From the NCBI RefSeq assembly GCF_039555335.1, contig NC_092640.1:36388784-36452783 (forward strand): 64,000 nt of DNA, written 5' to 3'. Below the pieces are notes generated by a model that saw only the letters and a program-made list of their open reading frames with translations, searched no databases and was not told the origin of the DNA. Each line of letters begins with the position of its first letter. Position 1 is the first letter of the stretch. Position numbers and translations under genes: made by a program. The DNA is from Amphiura filiformis. Taxonomy: Eukaryota; Echinodermata; Ophiuroidea; Amphilepidida; Amphiuridae. Below are positions 55,273-64,000 of this stretch, piece by piece.

Positions 55273-57322
55273 GTATTTATATCATTCATCAATCATGGTC
55301 ACTGATCCGAAAATGAAACAAAATTCCGGTAAAAATAGACAGTTTATAATCATGTTTCAGTTTATACTGCAGTTACTGTCCGTTTTCCTATACACAATAC
55401 ACAGAGCTCTCACAGTTGACGCGTTACCTATACAAGTAGTGTATGTTAGAAGTATAGGCAGTTGCCTAGTTAACATCACTGTGTGAAAAATAACCGGCCA
55501 ATATTTAAAGTATTCTCTGAAATTCTAGAAAATATAGTTTTGTAACATGTCCTAAATTTTGAGCTAATTTAGGTGTTTGGAAATATTCGCACTTTTGTGT
55601 TTTAGGAAGAATATGTAAACGACAGATAACACCAAAAAATATGAAGAAATTATTTCCAAACCGTGTTAAGTCTGCAAACCATTATGCTTCTCATTTTCAA
55701 GAACGCTGGTTAACAATAAGTATTAAACCAATCACAACGCGAGTGCGTGCACATGATCAAATCGAAACGTTTTCCTGGACTGCTCAGCCGCCATCTTTCT
55801 TTTGCAATTTCGTGTGGTGGCGAGCGAATAAATGAAGTGATATGGACGAATTTGTTTTGCAGAATGGCATCCCAGATGCTGTAATTGCCAATGTCAGTGA
55901 CTATGACTTCCATGAAAAAGCTTACATTGTTGTGCACGAAGGGCCAATGTGAACATTATCTTCAATCGCCGAGGTAGTAGTGCTTATAAAGCTTACCTAT
56001 ACACATAATATAATTTATAAATGTGTAAGCTTATTTCCATGAAGGATCACTGCAGACTATTGCTTGAACTTTATGAAATAAGTAGTCCTGACTTGGTATT
56101 ACTGCCGTGAATAGACGTATTGCTTGATAATAAGTCACACAGACTTGTATTTAATATCGATATTTAAATCCCCATAGAGATTTATATTATTTTGAAATAA
56201 ATCCCAGATATGCTTAAAAGTAAATCTTAAAGGACAAGTCTAAGGATAGTCATATTTTTTAATCCAAATGTTTTGTCACTAATTACAGCCCGCCTTGGAT
56301 TTAAAAATTAAATCTTTTGGATTTGAAAATAAGTCTTTGAAGTATTAACATTTGCTCTTTGTAGATTTAAACTTTAAATCTGAAAGTTTTATTTTGTAAA
56401 TCCCTGCGGGACTGAAATTTATAAAACTTTGTAAAGACTTATTTTAATCCTATATTGATTGGTCCCTAACTACAATCTCTGAAAGTTTTTAAAGTAAGTT
56501 TTGTGGATTTGAATTTAAATCCCTGTAATTTAGAGTGTACCTGGTTCAATCTTGAGAATATGACTGTAACACCTTAATTTAACTAAAAAAACGCCTATAT
56601 CAGGCATGCTTTACATCAAAAAGATATTTTTCTGGAGTCAAGTGACACTTGAAAGTGCAATAAGTTCGTAACTTATCAAGTGATGTTACATCAGAATACC
56701 AGTTTGCCTTTTTTATCTTCAAGTCTTTGTTTGAATAATATGTACATAAAAAGACATTCATTTTCAACACCTTGATACCAAACATGGCCAAATAGCCATG
56801 CATTAAAAGAATATTTTTAACATGCATTACCCAGGTTGATTTATTAGGTTTATTGCTATGGTAGCTAATCCGATTATTACATAATCTTCGACAGCGAATT
56901 GCTATGATACACATCTATTTGACCCCACAAGAAAACCTCATTTGAACCCATCTCGCTCAGTCAGTGTTGCCGATACCTTACAAGCAGTGAAAGAAGTACA
57001 ACGGCGTGGCGAATCAACAATTGACCTCCCAGTCCGAGCCAAATGTCCCACGTCAGCTACGTTTAGCCAACGGAGACACTTTTTAAAATGATCAAGTGAC
57101 TTGCTTGTAGCAAGTCTAAACAGTTCATAATTTACCGGTGTATGAACAACTTTTAAACTGAAGCGCAAGCTGTCAGGCGACGCCGACACCTGCATCAAGA
57201 TATAACCGCACGCACTTTTAATACAGCAAATGAACACGGCACCCGGGACACGGCACGGTATATATATATAGTCAATAAATCAAATCACTTTTATACACAA
57301 TAAAATAGTTATTGGCGTGCTT
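55273..57322. other. between the acetyltransferase gene and its paralogue, non-coding
   Basis: AATAAA at 55827-55832 or 56196 could end the first gene's transcript. Otherwise AT-rich. Frames of 104 codons (minus, 56914 to 56600) and 99 codons (minus, 57237 to 56938) have no recognisable domains. Confidence 0.45.
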
Positions 57323-57446
57323 ATGGCTTTGCAGTATGTTTTACGCTTTGCAGACCGAAGTGATTTTCCAGCAATACATAAGTTGCTACAGCAGATGACT
57401 GAGCTTCAAAATCATCCACAATACATGCAAACGGTGACTTTGGAAA
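57323..57446 (+). CDS. first exon of a tandem acetyltransferase paralogue (partial)
   Basis: ATG at 57323 followed by MALQYVLRFADRSDFPAIHK and LLQQMTELQNHPQ, matching exon 1 of the gene at 49857 in sequence and in intron phase (ends GAA A then GTACGT). 41 codons plus one base. No exon 2 resembling DGFGPRPWYHC was found by eye in the following 6.5 kb, whereas the first gene's intron 1 is only 827 bp. Either the intron is long and the gene leaves the window, or this is an isolated duplicated exon. Confidence 0.7.
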
Positions 57447-59140
57447 GTACGTATTAAACTATTGTATATTCAAATCTATTAATAAAAAGCTGAAACTAAA
57501 CATACGCTCACTATAAACACTGTCACTGAAATAAAAAAACCCTTTAAAAGGGAGCGCTCAGGCACGATTGGAAAACATGGTTGTTGAATGTAGGTCGGTT
57601 GTAATTCACGTTTGTAGGTAGGAGGCAGTTGGTCAGTGTGGAATTTATGCACCCTTGTGGCTGTTATGATGGATGTGCAGGCATCGCATTTATTTGAGCT
57701 GGAATGGGTATAGATTGAATGAACAGTTGGAGACATTGTTTTTTTTTTTATCTACTAGGGCGATATTATGTATATTGACGCAGTAAAATGTTTAATTATA
57801 TAAGGTAACAATAACATAGTCTTTTAGAGTAAAGCAAGAGGCAATGTATCATATGAGGCAATAGTGAAGTAGAATACAGTTATATTAATATGTATGAATT
57901 ACCTACCTAGAAGAATGGACAGGGTAAATATTCTTTAAAGTGAAACTAATATTAAATGCGAATGCAGGAGACAGAGTAATATTCAAGGCAATTTTATTCT
58001 GTTATAAGCGTGTACTATAAGTCTATTCATGACATTATTTTACTGGTGAACTGTTCAAGAAAAAGTTTGAAATTAAATATATTTGATGACTGATCATTTT
58101 TTTCTAGTGATACTGCATTTTGATGTGAACATATGCAGTGTTTTATTGTAGTTGTTCATGTGCTCACATGTTTGAATGAGAATATGATTTTTGTTTAAAT
58201 AGCGTTACTAATGTGATGCATGCCTCCGCACTAAGCTCCTTTGAATACTGAAACAATATGATATTATTAATAATATCATGCATAGGTATAGTTTCGCATA
58301 CCTTCAACTGTTACCCTCCCTTTCATGTTGAAAGGCAGTGTCAATTAATTTTTAGGTAAAGGAACTTTGAGGAAAGGAGTCTTGAGGCAGCTGTCATTCT
58401 TGTTAGATGATAAAAATATATATTTGGGCTGAGTTGTGGGTGAGTAAAAAGTTGAAGGTATAGAACTGGGCCTGTTCTACAGTCCATGGTTAATTATTAC
58501 GATCCACAACATGCTCATTTATTAGGGCACTGTTCTTCAACCCCAATATGTTTGTACGTTCATTGGATGACCTTTGAAAATTTGGATACCAAACTCATAC
58601 TTGGCAATTGGAGGTTGAATTGGACACTATATTGTTTAACTGAGATTATTGAAGTATGCCTTTGGGATGAGGCCATTGGGGTATAGTGAGTGCTGGGAAG
58701 TTCATTAGTGGCCACTGTTCCGCTATAAAAAGTGAAGGTCTCCAGTGTGTGATGCTTATAATTTTATGGATCAGTAATTGAGCTAAATAGCCAAAATTGT
58801 CTTGGGGCTTTTCTCTCTGACACACAAGACAATAAATTTGGTTCTGGTTAGTCGGCTTGTTCTGTGTATAATTCCCAGGTTAAAGTGTATTACCAATTAG
58901 TTAAAAACACAAGTATTGACAGATTTGGCAAATTTTGCATAAATGGGAAGGGAAATGGGACCTTGGCAGTGGGGTTAATTTCAACAAGAGAGGGATACAT
59001 GTAGTAAGTTGAAGGTCTATGGAACTATACCTATTCAGGTATTGCATGTGTGCAATATAATGGAGAAGATACTTAGTAAGCTCAAATATATTGAAACAGG
59101 TAGTTTTAGAATTCAATATAATTAAGAATGTTGTTGTATT
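57447..59140. other. non-coding, nothing recognised
   Basis: Possibly intron 1 of the paralogue. AT-rich, no domain-like frame; the 85-codon minus frame 57736 to 57479 is unrecognised. Confidence 0.4.
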
Positions 59141-59179
59141 GGGCGGATCCTGCTGCGAATTTGCACTTCAGCCTATTCA

Positions 59180-59513
59180 GAATTTTATACCACTGGAAAC
59201 CTCTGGCAAAATAGTTTCTGTATAAAATAATTCTTGCCGATTAATTCGTTTAACAAGCCTATGGTCAAATTTGTTCCCAAAATAACACAGCAAGTATATG
59301 GGCCATATATAAATATACATAGCCTGTATCAAAATGCTACCAATAGCTAGCATACATGCTTATTTATTTATTTATTTATTTGCAAACAAACAATCTGATC
59401 ACGGGAATCTGATCAACTGAAGTTGTGAGATTTAAGTTTTTGCTTGTGGATATAAATCTACTGACAAATCTCATAAAAAGTGTATGCTAGGATTGTGAAA
59501 TACCCCATTAACA
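59180..59513. mobile_element. MITE of the 31201 family, diverged copy 3
   Basis: ACCACTGGAAACCTCTGGC, CTTGCCGATTAATTCGTT, CTTGTGGATAT and CATAAAAAGTGTATGCTAGGA follow the order of copy 1. The terminal repeats are largely lost. An (ATTT)n run at 59357-59382 interrupts it. Confidence 0.65.
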
Positions 59514-60350
59514 TGTCACATTTAGTGATTCGAAACAGACATGTATGCACTTGAATGTTACCCATGAAAATGAAAAGTAAATTTTAAGTTGTACATGTTA
59601 TAACGATCTGAATAATACAATTCAATTAAAATGTTCCACCACTTTATCACCAATGCATCATTTTCACAAAAAAAACAGAACAGTCAGAACACGTCTACTT
59701 ACTTACCTCTCAATACAAATTTAAGAAGTTCACGGACATTTGGTAAACTTGGTATACCATGCAGGCTGACCTAGCTTGCTGACATTGTCCATAAAACAAA
59801 ATCTGTTCATGGCCAATATGTAACTTGCTAACTTCCACACCACTATCAATCTGTCAACATGGTCAACGCTCATAATTATTGAAACTGATTATCATTCCCA
59901 GGTAACAAAACCCTCCACTAAGGGCAACAGAACATAGTTTTATTAATAATTTCATGGGAAATGAGGCTAATATTTCATCCCCACCTCTGTTTAAAATCTC
60001 ACTGCTGCATATATTTATGAACTATGTCATGAGGAGTGAGGTTAATTTTGGAGATGGCATTAGTCTGCATGTAGTGCATTTCTATTACTGAGATACCATG
60101 CATTATTCTGCAAAATATTTTTAGTGATTACAAAGCAAAAGCATTTGCAAAAGAAGCTCGACTTAAAGCTACTTAGGTTCAGAGGTCGATTTTTTTGATT
60201 TTTATTCCAAGGTCTAACCTGAATGTATATATTCACTCAGGTGTACCTGAGCGAAAAAATATAGGGGTGTAAAATGCCACTTTTCGCGTGAATTTCTTTT
60301 CTTGACACTTTACATAGCTACTGAAAATGACAACACTGATAGCCAGAATG
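59514..60350. other. non-coding, nothing recognised
   Basis: AT-rich, no repeat or gene recognised. Confidence 0.4.
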
Positions 60351-60354
60351 GAGT

Positions 60355-60500
60355 AAACTAGCATTGACTCTCCAAAGGAGTCACTTGATTATCACATGAG
60401 AGTCAGTTGACTCTATCTGTGGGGTCAATTGACTCTACATTCAGAATCGTCGACGGAGTCAAGAAATTTATGACTCTTCAAGGGAGTCAGACTCTGTAAT
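60355..60500. repeat. TGACTC/GAGTCA-rich segment, copy 1
   Basis: About ten GACTC or GAGTC cores in 145 bp. The stretch GGAGTCAAGAAATTTATGAC TCTTCAAGGGAGTCA (given in two parts) recurs at 62369-62403. Confidence 0.75.
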
Positions 60501-60740
60501 TGCTTGGCTCTTGACACCGTGGAATGTATATTCTCCCGGGGATGGTGGTCAAGCCAAATTTTCTCCATCGTGTCGTCTGACAATCGCCAATGGCGTGAAA
60601 CTCAGAGTAAAGTCTCCTATTCCGGTAGGTCTATACTTTGATTTTTTATCTTGATGTACATCTATGTGTATCATTATTTTGTCTTTTTTCGGACAGTCGG
60701 AGTGACCCTGTAATGGAGTCTGGGCAAGGGGTGACACTAA

Positions 60741-60831
60741 ATTCTCTCTCTCTCTCTCTCCCCGCTCTCTCCCTCTCTCTCTCTCTCTCTCTCACTCACT
60801 CACTCACTCACTCACTCACTCACTCACTCAC

Positions 60832-60875
<44 letters not shown>
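60741..60875. repeat. (CT)n / (CACT)n compound microsatellite
   Basis: CTCTCT runs on both sides of about twelve CACT units. It directly adjoins the 3' end of the LINE fragment at 60873. Confidence 0.95.
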
Positions 60876-61330
60876 GGTGCCATATCCTAAGACGTTGGCG
60901 ATCATATCATGCCACAATTCTCTGTTATAAGCCATCTCCAGAAGCTCTGTCGCTTTATGTTCAGCTCCCCTTTCTTTTAGCCAGTCTTTCAGATTTGATA
61001 ACCACATCACTCTCTTCCTGCCTCTGCTCCTTGTTCCTTCTATTCTTCCTGTCAATACTAGGTTCTCGAAACCATCCTTTCTGAGGATATGACCAGGGAA
61101 TTTGAGCTGCTTCACGTAACAGCTTCCTGTTCACATTTGCTCTACTTAGGACATCGTTATTAGACACTTTATCAGTCCACGGGATCTTCATCATTATTCT
61201 TAGGAACCACATCTCGCAGCTCTCCAATCTTCTTTTAATGTCTGTTGTTATTGACCATGCTTCACTTCCATACATTAATACAGGGACGACATAGCAGTTG
61301 AGTACCCGAATTCTGGTCTCTACACTAAAT
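60873..61330 (-). mobile_element. 5'-truncated LINE, reverse-transcriptase C-terminus
   Basis: Minus-strand frames read RIRVLNCYVVPVLMYGSEAW, KRRLESCEMWFLRIM, IPWTDKVSN and then GHILRKDGFENLVLTGRIEG, SRGRKR. This is the C-terminal end of non-LTR 'endonuclease-reverse transcriptase' proteins of the type frequent in marine invertebrates. A frameshift near 61110 separates the two parts. The body ends at the GA microsatellite. The exact clade (RTE- or Dong-like) is not decidable here. Confidence 0.75.
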
Positions 61331-62260
61331 TCACGGTTGTTCTATTAGCAACGCAAAACCTATGAAAAATTCCGCTGGTTTACTAGCTAGAAAGTGAGGC
61401 CAGTTATCGATCCGTTATGAATAATTCATGTTTGACCCTTTGATCATGATAATTGATATTGGCAAATAAGAACATTGTTAGTTTTGCGAACTTTGCCTGT
61501 TCAATGAGAGTATAGCGCGCCCCAATACATCTGGGCACAAACCAGGCGAAAACGATCCAGTTTAATGAAATGGCGGACGGGTATTCCCACCAGGCACCAG
61601 TGATATGTTTTCAAAGAAAGTCTACTAATTTGATATCAAATGAAATTTTGCAATAGCAAAGTCAAAATTAGGACTTGCTGTCAATAATATGAAGCAGATA
61701 TGTGACAGAGGCAAGGTGTGAAATACAAGTAGTATTTGAAGTTACAATAACCTTTGATACCCGACCTGACCTTCCATCATGGCGCCTTATTCGTCTTATG
61801 TATTTCTATTATGCTCTCAAGTAAAATAAAATACCAATCTGCGCTAAACAGAGAGAATGTTACTTGGCTCCCAGCATGAATTATTGATTTATTGACGCAA
61901 CAGAATTTCACACCACCTGACTGACCTAGCTAGATTTTGAAGCTCTGCTCTTCAAATTCATAGTAAATTTCAAAGTTTATACACTTAATATATTTAATAT
62001 GATACTAATTTTTGTTATAACCAACTGGTACACGAAATATACTAGCTTATTACCTATACAGAAAGGTGATTATCAGCCTTCACTCCGGGCCTCAGCAATT
62101 TGACATGCCCGGTATATGCAGCCATTCTCCGTCTGGATAACATGACTGTCGCCCTCAATACGTCTGGACAAAAATTTAAATAACAATACGCTATTTACAT
62201 ATCAATGCAGCCTCATGCTAATTAAAGCTGCCGCTTCCAGGAGTTCTTCTATGGTATGGG
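61331..62260. other. non-coding, nothing recognised
   Basis: No recognised gene or repeat boundary. Confidence 0.4.
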
Positions 62261-62264
62261 TTAC

Positions 62265-62490
62265 TCTAGGAACAGAGTCCATCCAGTACGTGACTCTATG
62301 TCTAAAATTACTCTATATTGGGAGTCAAATGACTCCTGTGTATAGTCATCAACAGTGACTCTTTAGCGGGGTCAAGAAATTTATGACTCTTCAAGGGAGT
62401 CAAATGACTCCCAATATGGAGTCAATTTAGACATAGAGTCGCAGAGTGGCTGGACTCTTACATTTAGAGTCACATAGACTCCAGTTTGGC
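62265..62490. repeat. TGACTC/GAGTCA-rich segment, copy 2
   Basis: An inverted arrangement: GTGACTCTATGTCTAAAATTACTC (two parts) ... GAGTCAATTTAGACATAGAGTC, with GGGAGTCAAATGACTCC palindromes between. Shares a ~33-bp stretch with 60454-60487. Confidence 0.75.
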
Positions 62491-62609
62491 TTTCAGTGAA
62501 CATGAAACACTGAAATTGAGTACCACATAAGAATTGGAGGTGTCGGGTCCTTTTAAGTGTACCAAAATGCTAATATTTCATTGACGCCAATGTGCTGTTA
62601 ATTGACACG

Positions 62610-62790
62610 CCACAGCAGTGTATTCAATGGTGTCATTTGACACTCCGATTTACTCCAGTAGTAGAACCTGTCACTTACACCCCAAGGGAGGATGTCACTA
62701 CACCCCAAGGGAGGGAGGGAGCTTAGTTCTACTACGTACTAGTACTCTTCTGGGGTGTCAACTCGTCTGTCACTTGACACCTTCATAGTG
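62610..62790. repeat. GTGTCA/TGACAC inverted motifs and a CACTACACCCCAAGGGAGG tandem pair
   Basis: GTGTCATTTGACACTCC near 62630 and CACTTGACACC near 62775, with two CACCCCAAGGGAGG copies at 62678-62715. Similar in style to the GAGTCA segments. Confidence 0.5.
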
Positions 62791-62799
62791 TTGATTTGA

Positions 62800-64000
62800 G
62801 CTTTTCGCGTTGTGCACATGCGTATTGTTTTAACACTGCCCGTCTGCGCAGCAAAGTGGTCGTGTGAAATCGGGAGCTCCGTCTAAAATGTGAGTAGGCC
62901 GAAAGTAGGAGCTTCAATTCATGTTGCGTTATTGCGCGCAGGACATTCGGAACGACTCTCACCCCCTAAGCAATTAAAAGTTCGTTGTAAAATAGAGAGC
63001 CATGCTATATTTGATTCGATACAAGCACACTGTTATTCAGTACAAACTAACATTTGTCTTTTTTTCATTATTGTTGTCTCGTTTGGCTACTTTGCCAATG
63101 GTTGGATCAACGTTGGCAAATGTTTGGCTAAAAGTCAAATTACTCCCGGGAAATTACTATCATTGGGCCGACGGACAAAATTGGGTTGGCCCATTGTTCA
63201 CCTACCAACATATTGTGCCAACATATGCAGCAATATGTTGTGCCAACGTTAGGCTCACTATGCTTTGCTATCGGGACATGCGCGGAGCGTGCAAAATTCT
63301 GCACAACTTTAATACAGAACTTAATTTTAGTTATAATGAAGTTCAGTGAATTTCGGTTTTATGCGAATAGATTTTAAATCATATTCAATATAAACACGCT
63401 GATTGAGGTGTGAGATTAGATAATGTTTCAAATATTTTGAGCCATATTATTTCATTCAGTTCAAGTCATTTAATTAATAAAAATTCCCTTTAAAAGGGAA
63501 GGCCAGCCTCAATGCAGAAGAGGTCTTGTAAATAGTTTGGGTCACCGTGAAAGGCATTTGTTAGGATCACGCTTACATCCATGTTACATGACAGTTCACC
63601 AAACCATCAATGGTGAGAACATGCACACTGAAACAGCAAAAAGCATTAACTCCTATAACTCCTGTCAACTCTTTAATTCATTACTCCAAATTGGTCTGTA
63701 TTTTTGTCTTTACTGCTTTTTTACCCATGCTTATTATTAAAATCAAGAAATACACTGCAGTTGTTAGTTAATTCGCTATGTAAACTCAACTTACATGCAC
63801 ATTTTATTTTAAAATGATTTTATATTGTTTCGCAATGTATAGTTTACTATAAAGTAGATAGTGGCAAACACATGATAAAAAGGACTGATCATTCACTACA
63901 ATCTTCACTTTTAAACTGTATTTTTTGAATGTGTTGATTGTTAGTCCGAAACTCCTGCAAAGCTATGGACATGGCATCTTACCTACTCCATTCTGTAATA
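62800..64000. other. non-coding to window end; partial ~80-bp repeat at 63100-63255
   Basis: GGTTGGATCAACGTTGGCAA, TTGGGTTGGCCC, ACCAACATATTGTGCCAACA resemble the units at 47560-48085. The overlapping frames of 115-120 codons here are read as repeat by-products. Nothing else recognised. Confidence 0.45.

Noticed and set aside
60638-61084. 148-codon frame rich in SLSLSL
   Set aside because: Product of the CT/CACT microsatellite and the antisense strand of the LINE tail.
1-64000. LTR retrotransposon or complete autonomous Polinton
   Set aside because: No long direct terminal repeats, integrase, protease, polymerase B or capsid-like frames were recognised anywhere in the window.

Overview
This is a 64 kb piece of an AT-rich animal nuclear genome. 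Genes are few, split by long introns with GT-AG boundaries, and buried in transposon debris: MITEs, long hairpins, tRNA-headed SINEs, 5'-truncated LINEs and minisatellites. No operons, ribosome binding sites, CRISPR or prokaryotic features are present. The gene content and the very frequent octamer TAGGCCTA suggest a marine invertebrate deuterostome, most likely an echinoderm, though a hemichordate cannot be excluded.

Four genes can be read exon by exon. (1) A kelch-like (BTB-BACK-kelch) ubiquitin-ligase adaptor, minus strand, 9404 to 6213, 3 exons, 617 aa. (2) A small soluble Rieske [2Fe-2S] protein of the RFESD type, plus strand, 20776-21789, 2 exons, 134 aa. (3) A D-3-hydroxybutyrate-dehydrogenase-like short-chain dehydrogenase, minus strand, 42815 to 29109, 8 exons, 265 aa; most of its 13.7 kb is transposon. 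(4) A spermidine/spermine-acetyltransferase-like GNAT protein, plus strand, 49857-55272, 4 exons, 199 aa, followed by the first exon of a tandem paralogue at 57323 that leaves the window or is broken. The frame stays open across every junction and the summed coding lengths are exact multiples of three. The genes have no obvious shared pathway.

The rest is layered mobile DNA. 1-5.3 kb: an inverted-repeat element and a stack of nested MITEs. 10.3-20.7 kb: TA-flanked inverted-repeat elements nested in each other, one holding a CR1/L2-type LINE tail, plus a GGCC-ended MITE. 21.8-28.4 kb: hairpins and diverged direct repeats. 31-45 kb (introns of gene 3): TTAA-flanked hairpin MITEs, a SINE, and a giant 5.0 kb palindrome (35977-40973) inside an older TA-flanked element. 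45-54 kb: C-rich repeats, an ~80 bp degenerate tandem array and a second large palindrome (51596-53097) inside gene 4. 60-63 kb: a LINE tail beside a microsatellite, and TGACTC-rich repeats.

Two things stand out. First, the palindrome at 35977-40973 has 6-bp target duplications, two mirrored copies of a compact single-zinc-finger gene, inverted 20-bp arrays, and terminal repeats that look like nuclear-receptor DR1, ETS and YY1 sites. Second, paired repeat copies show short GGCC-containing insertions at TA (TA to TAGGCCTA), which may explain why this octamer occurs about 45 times here, in clusters.
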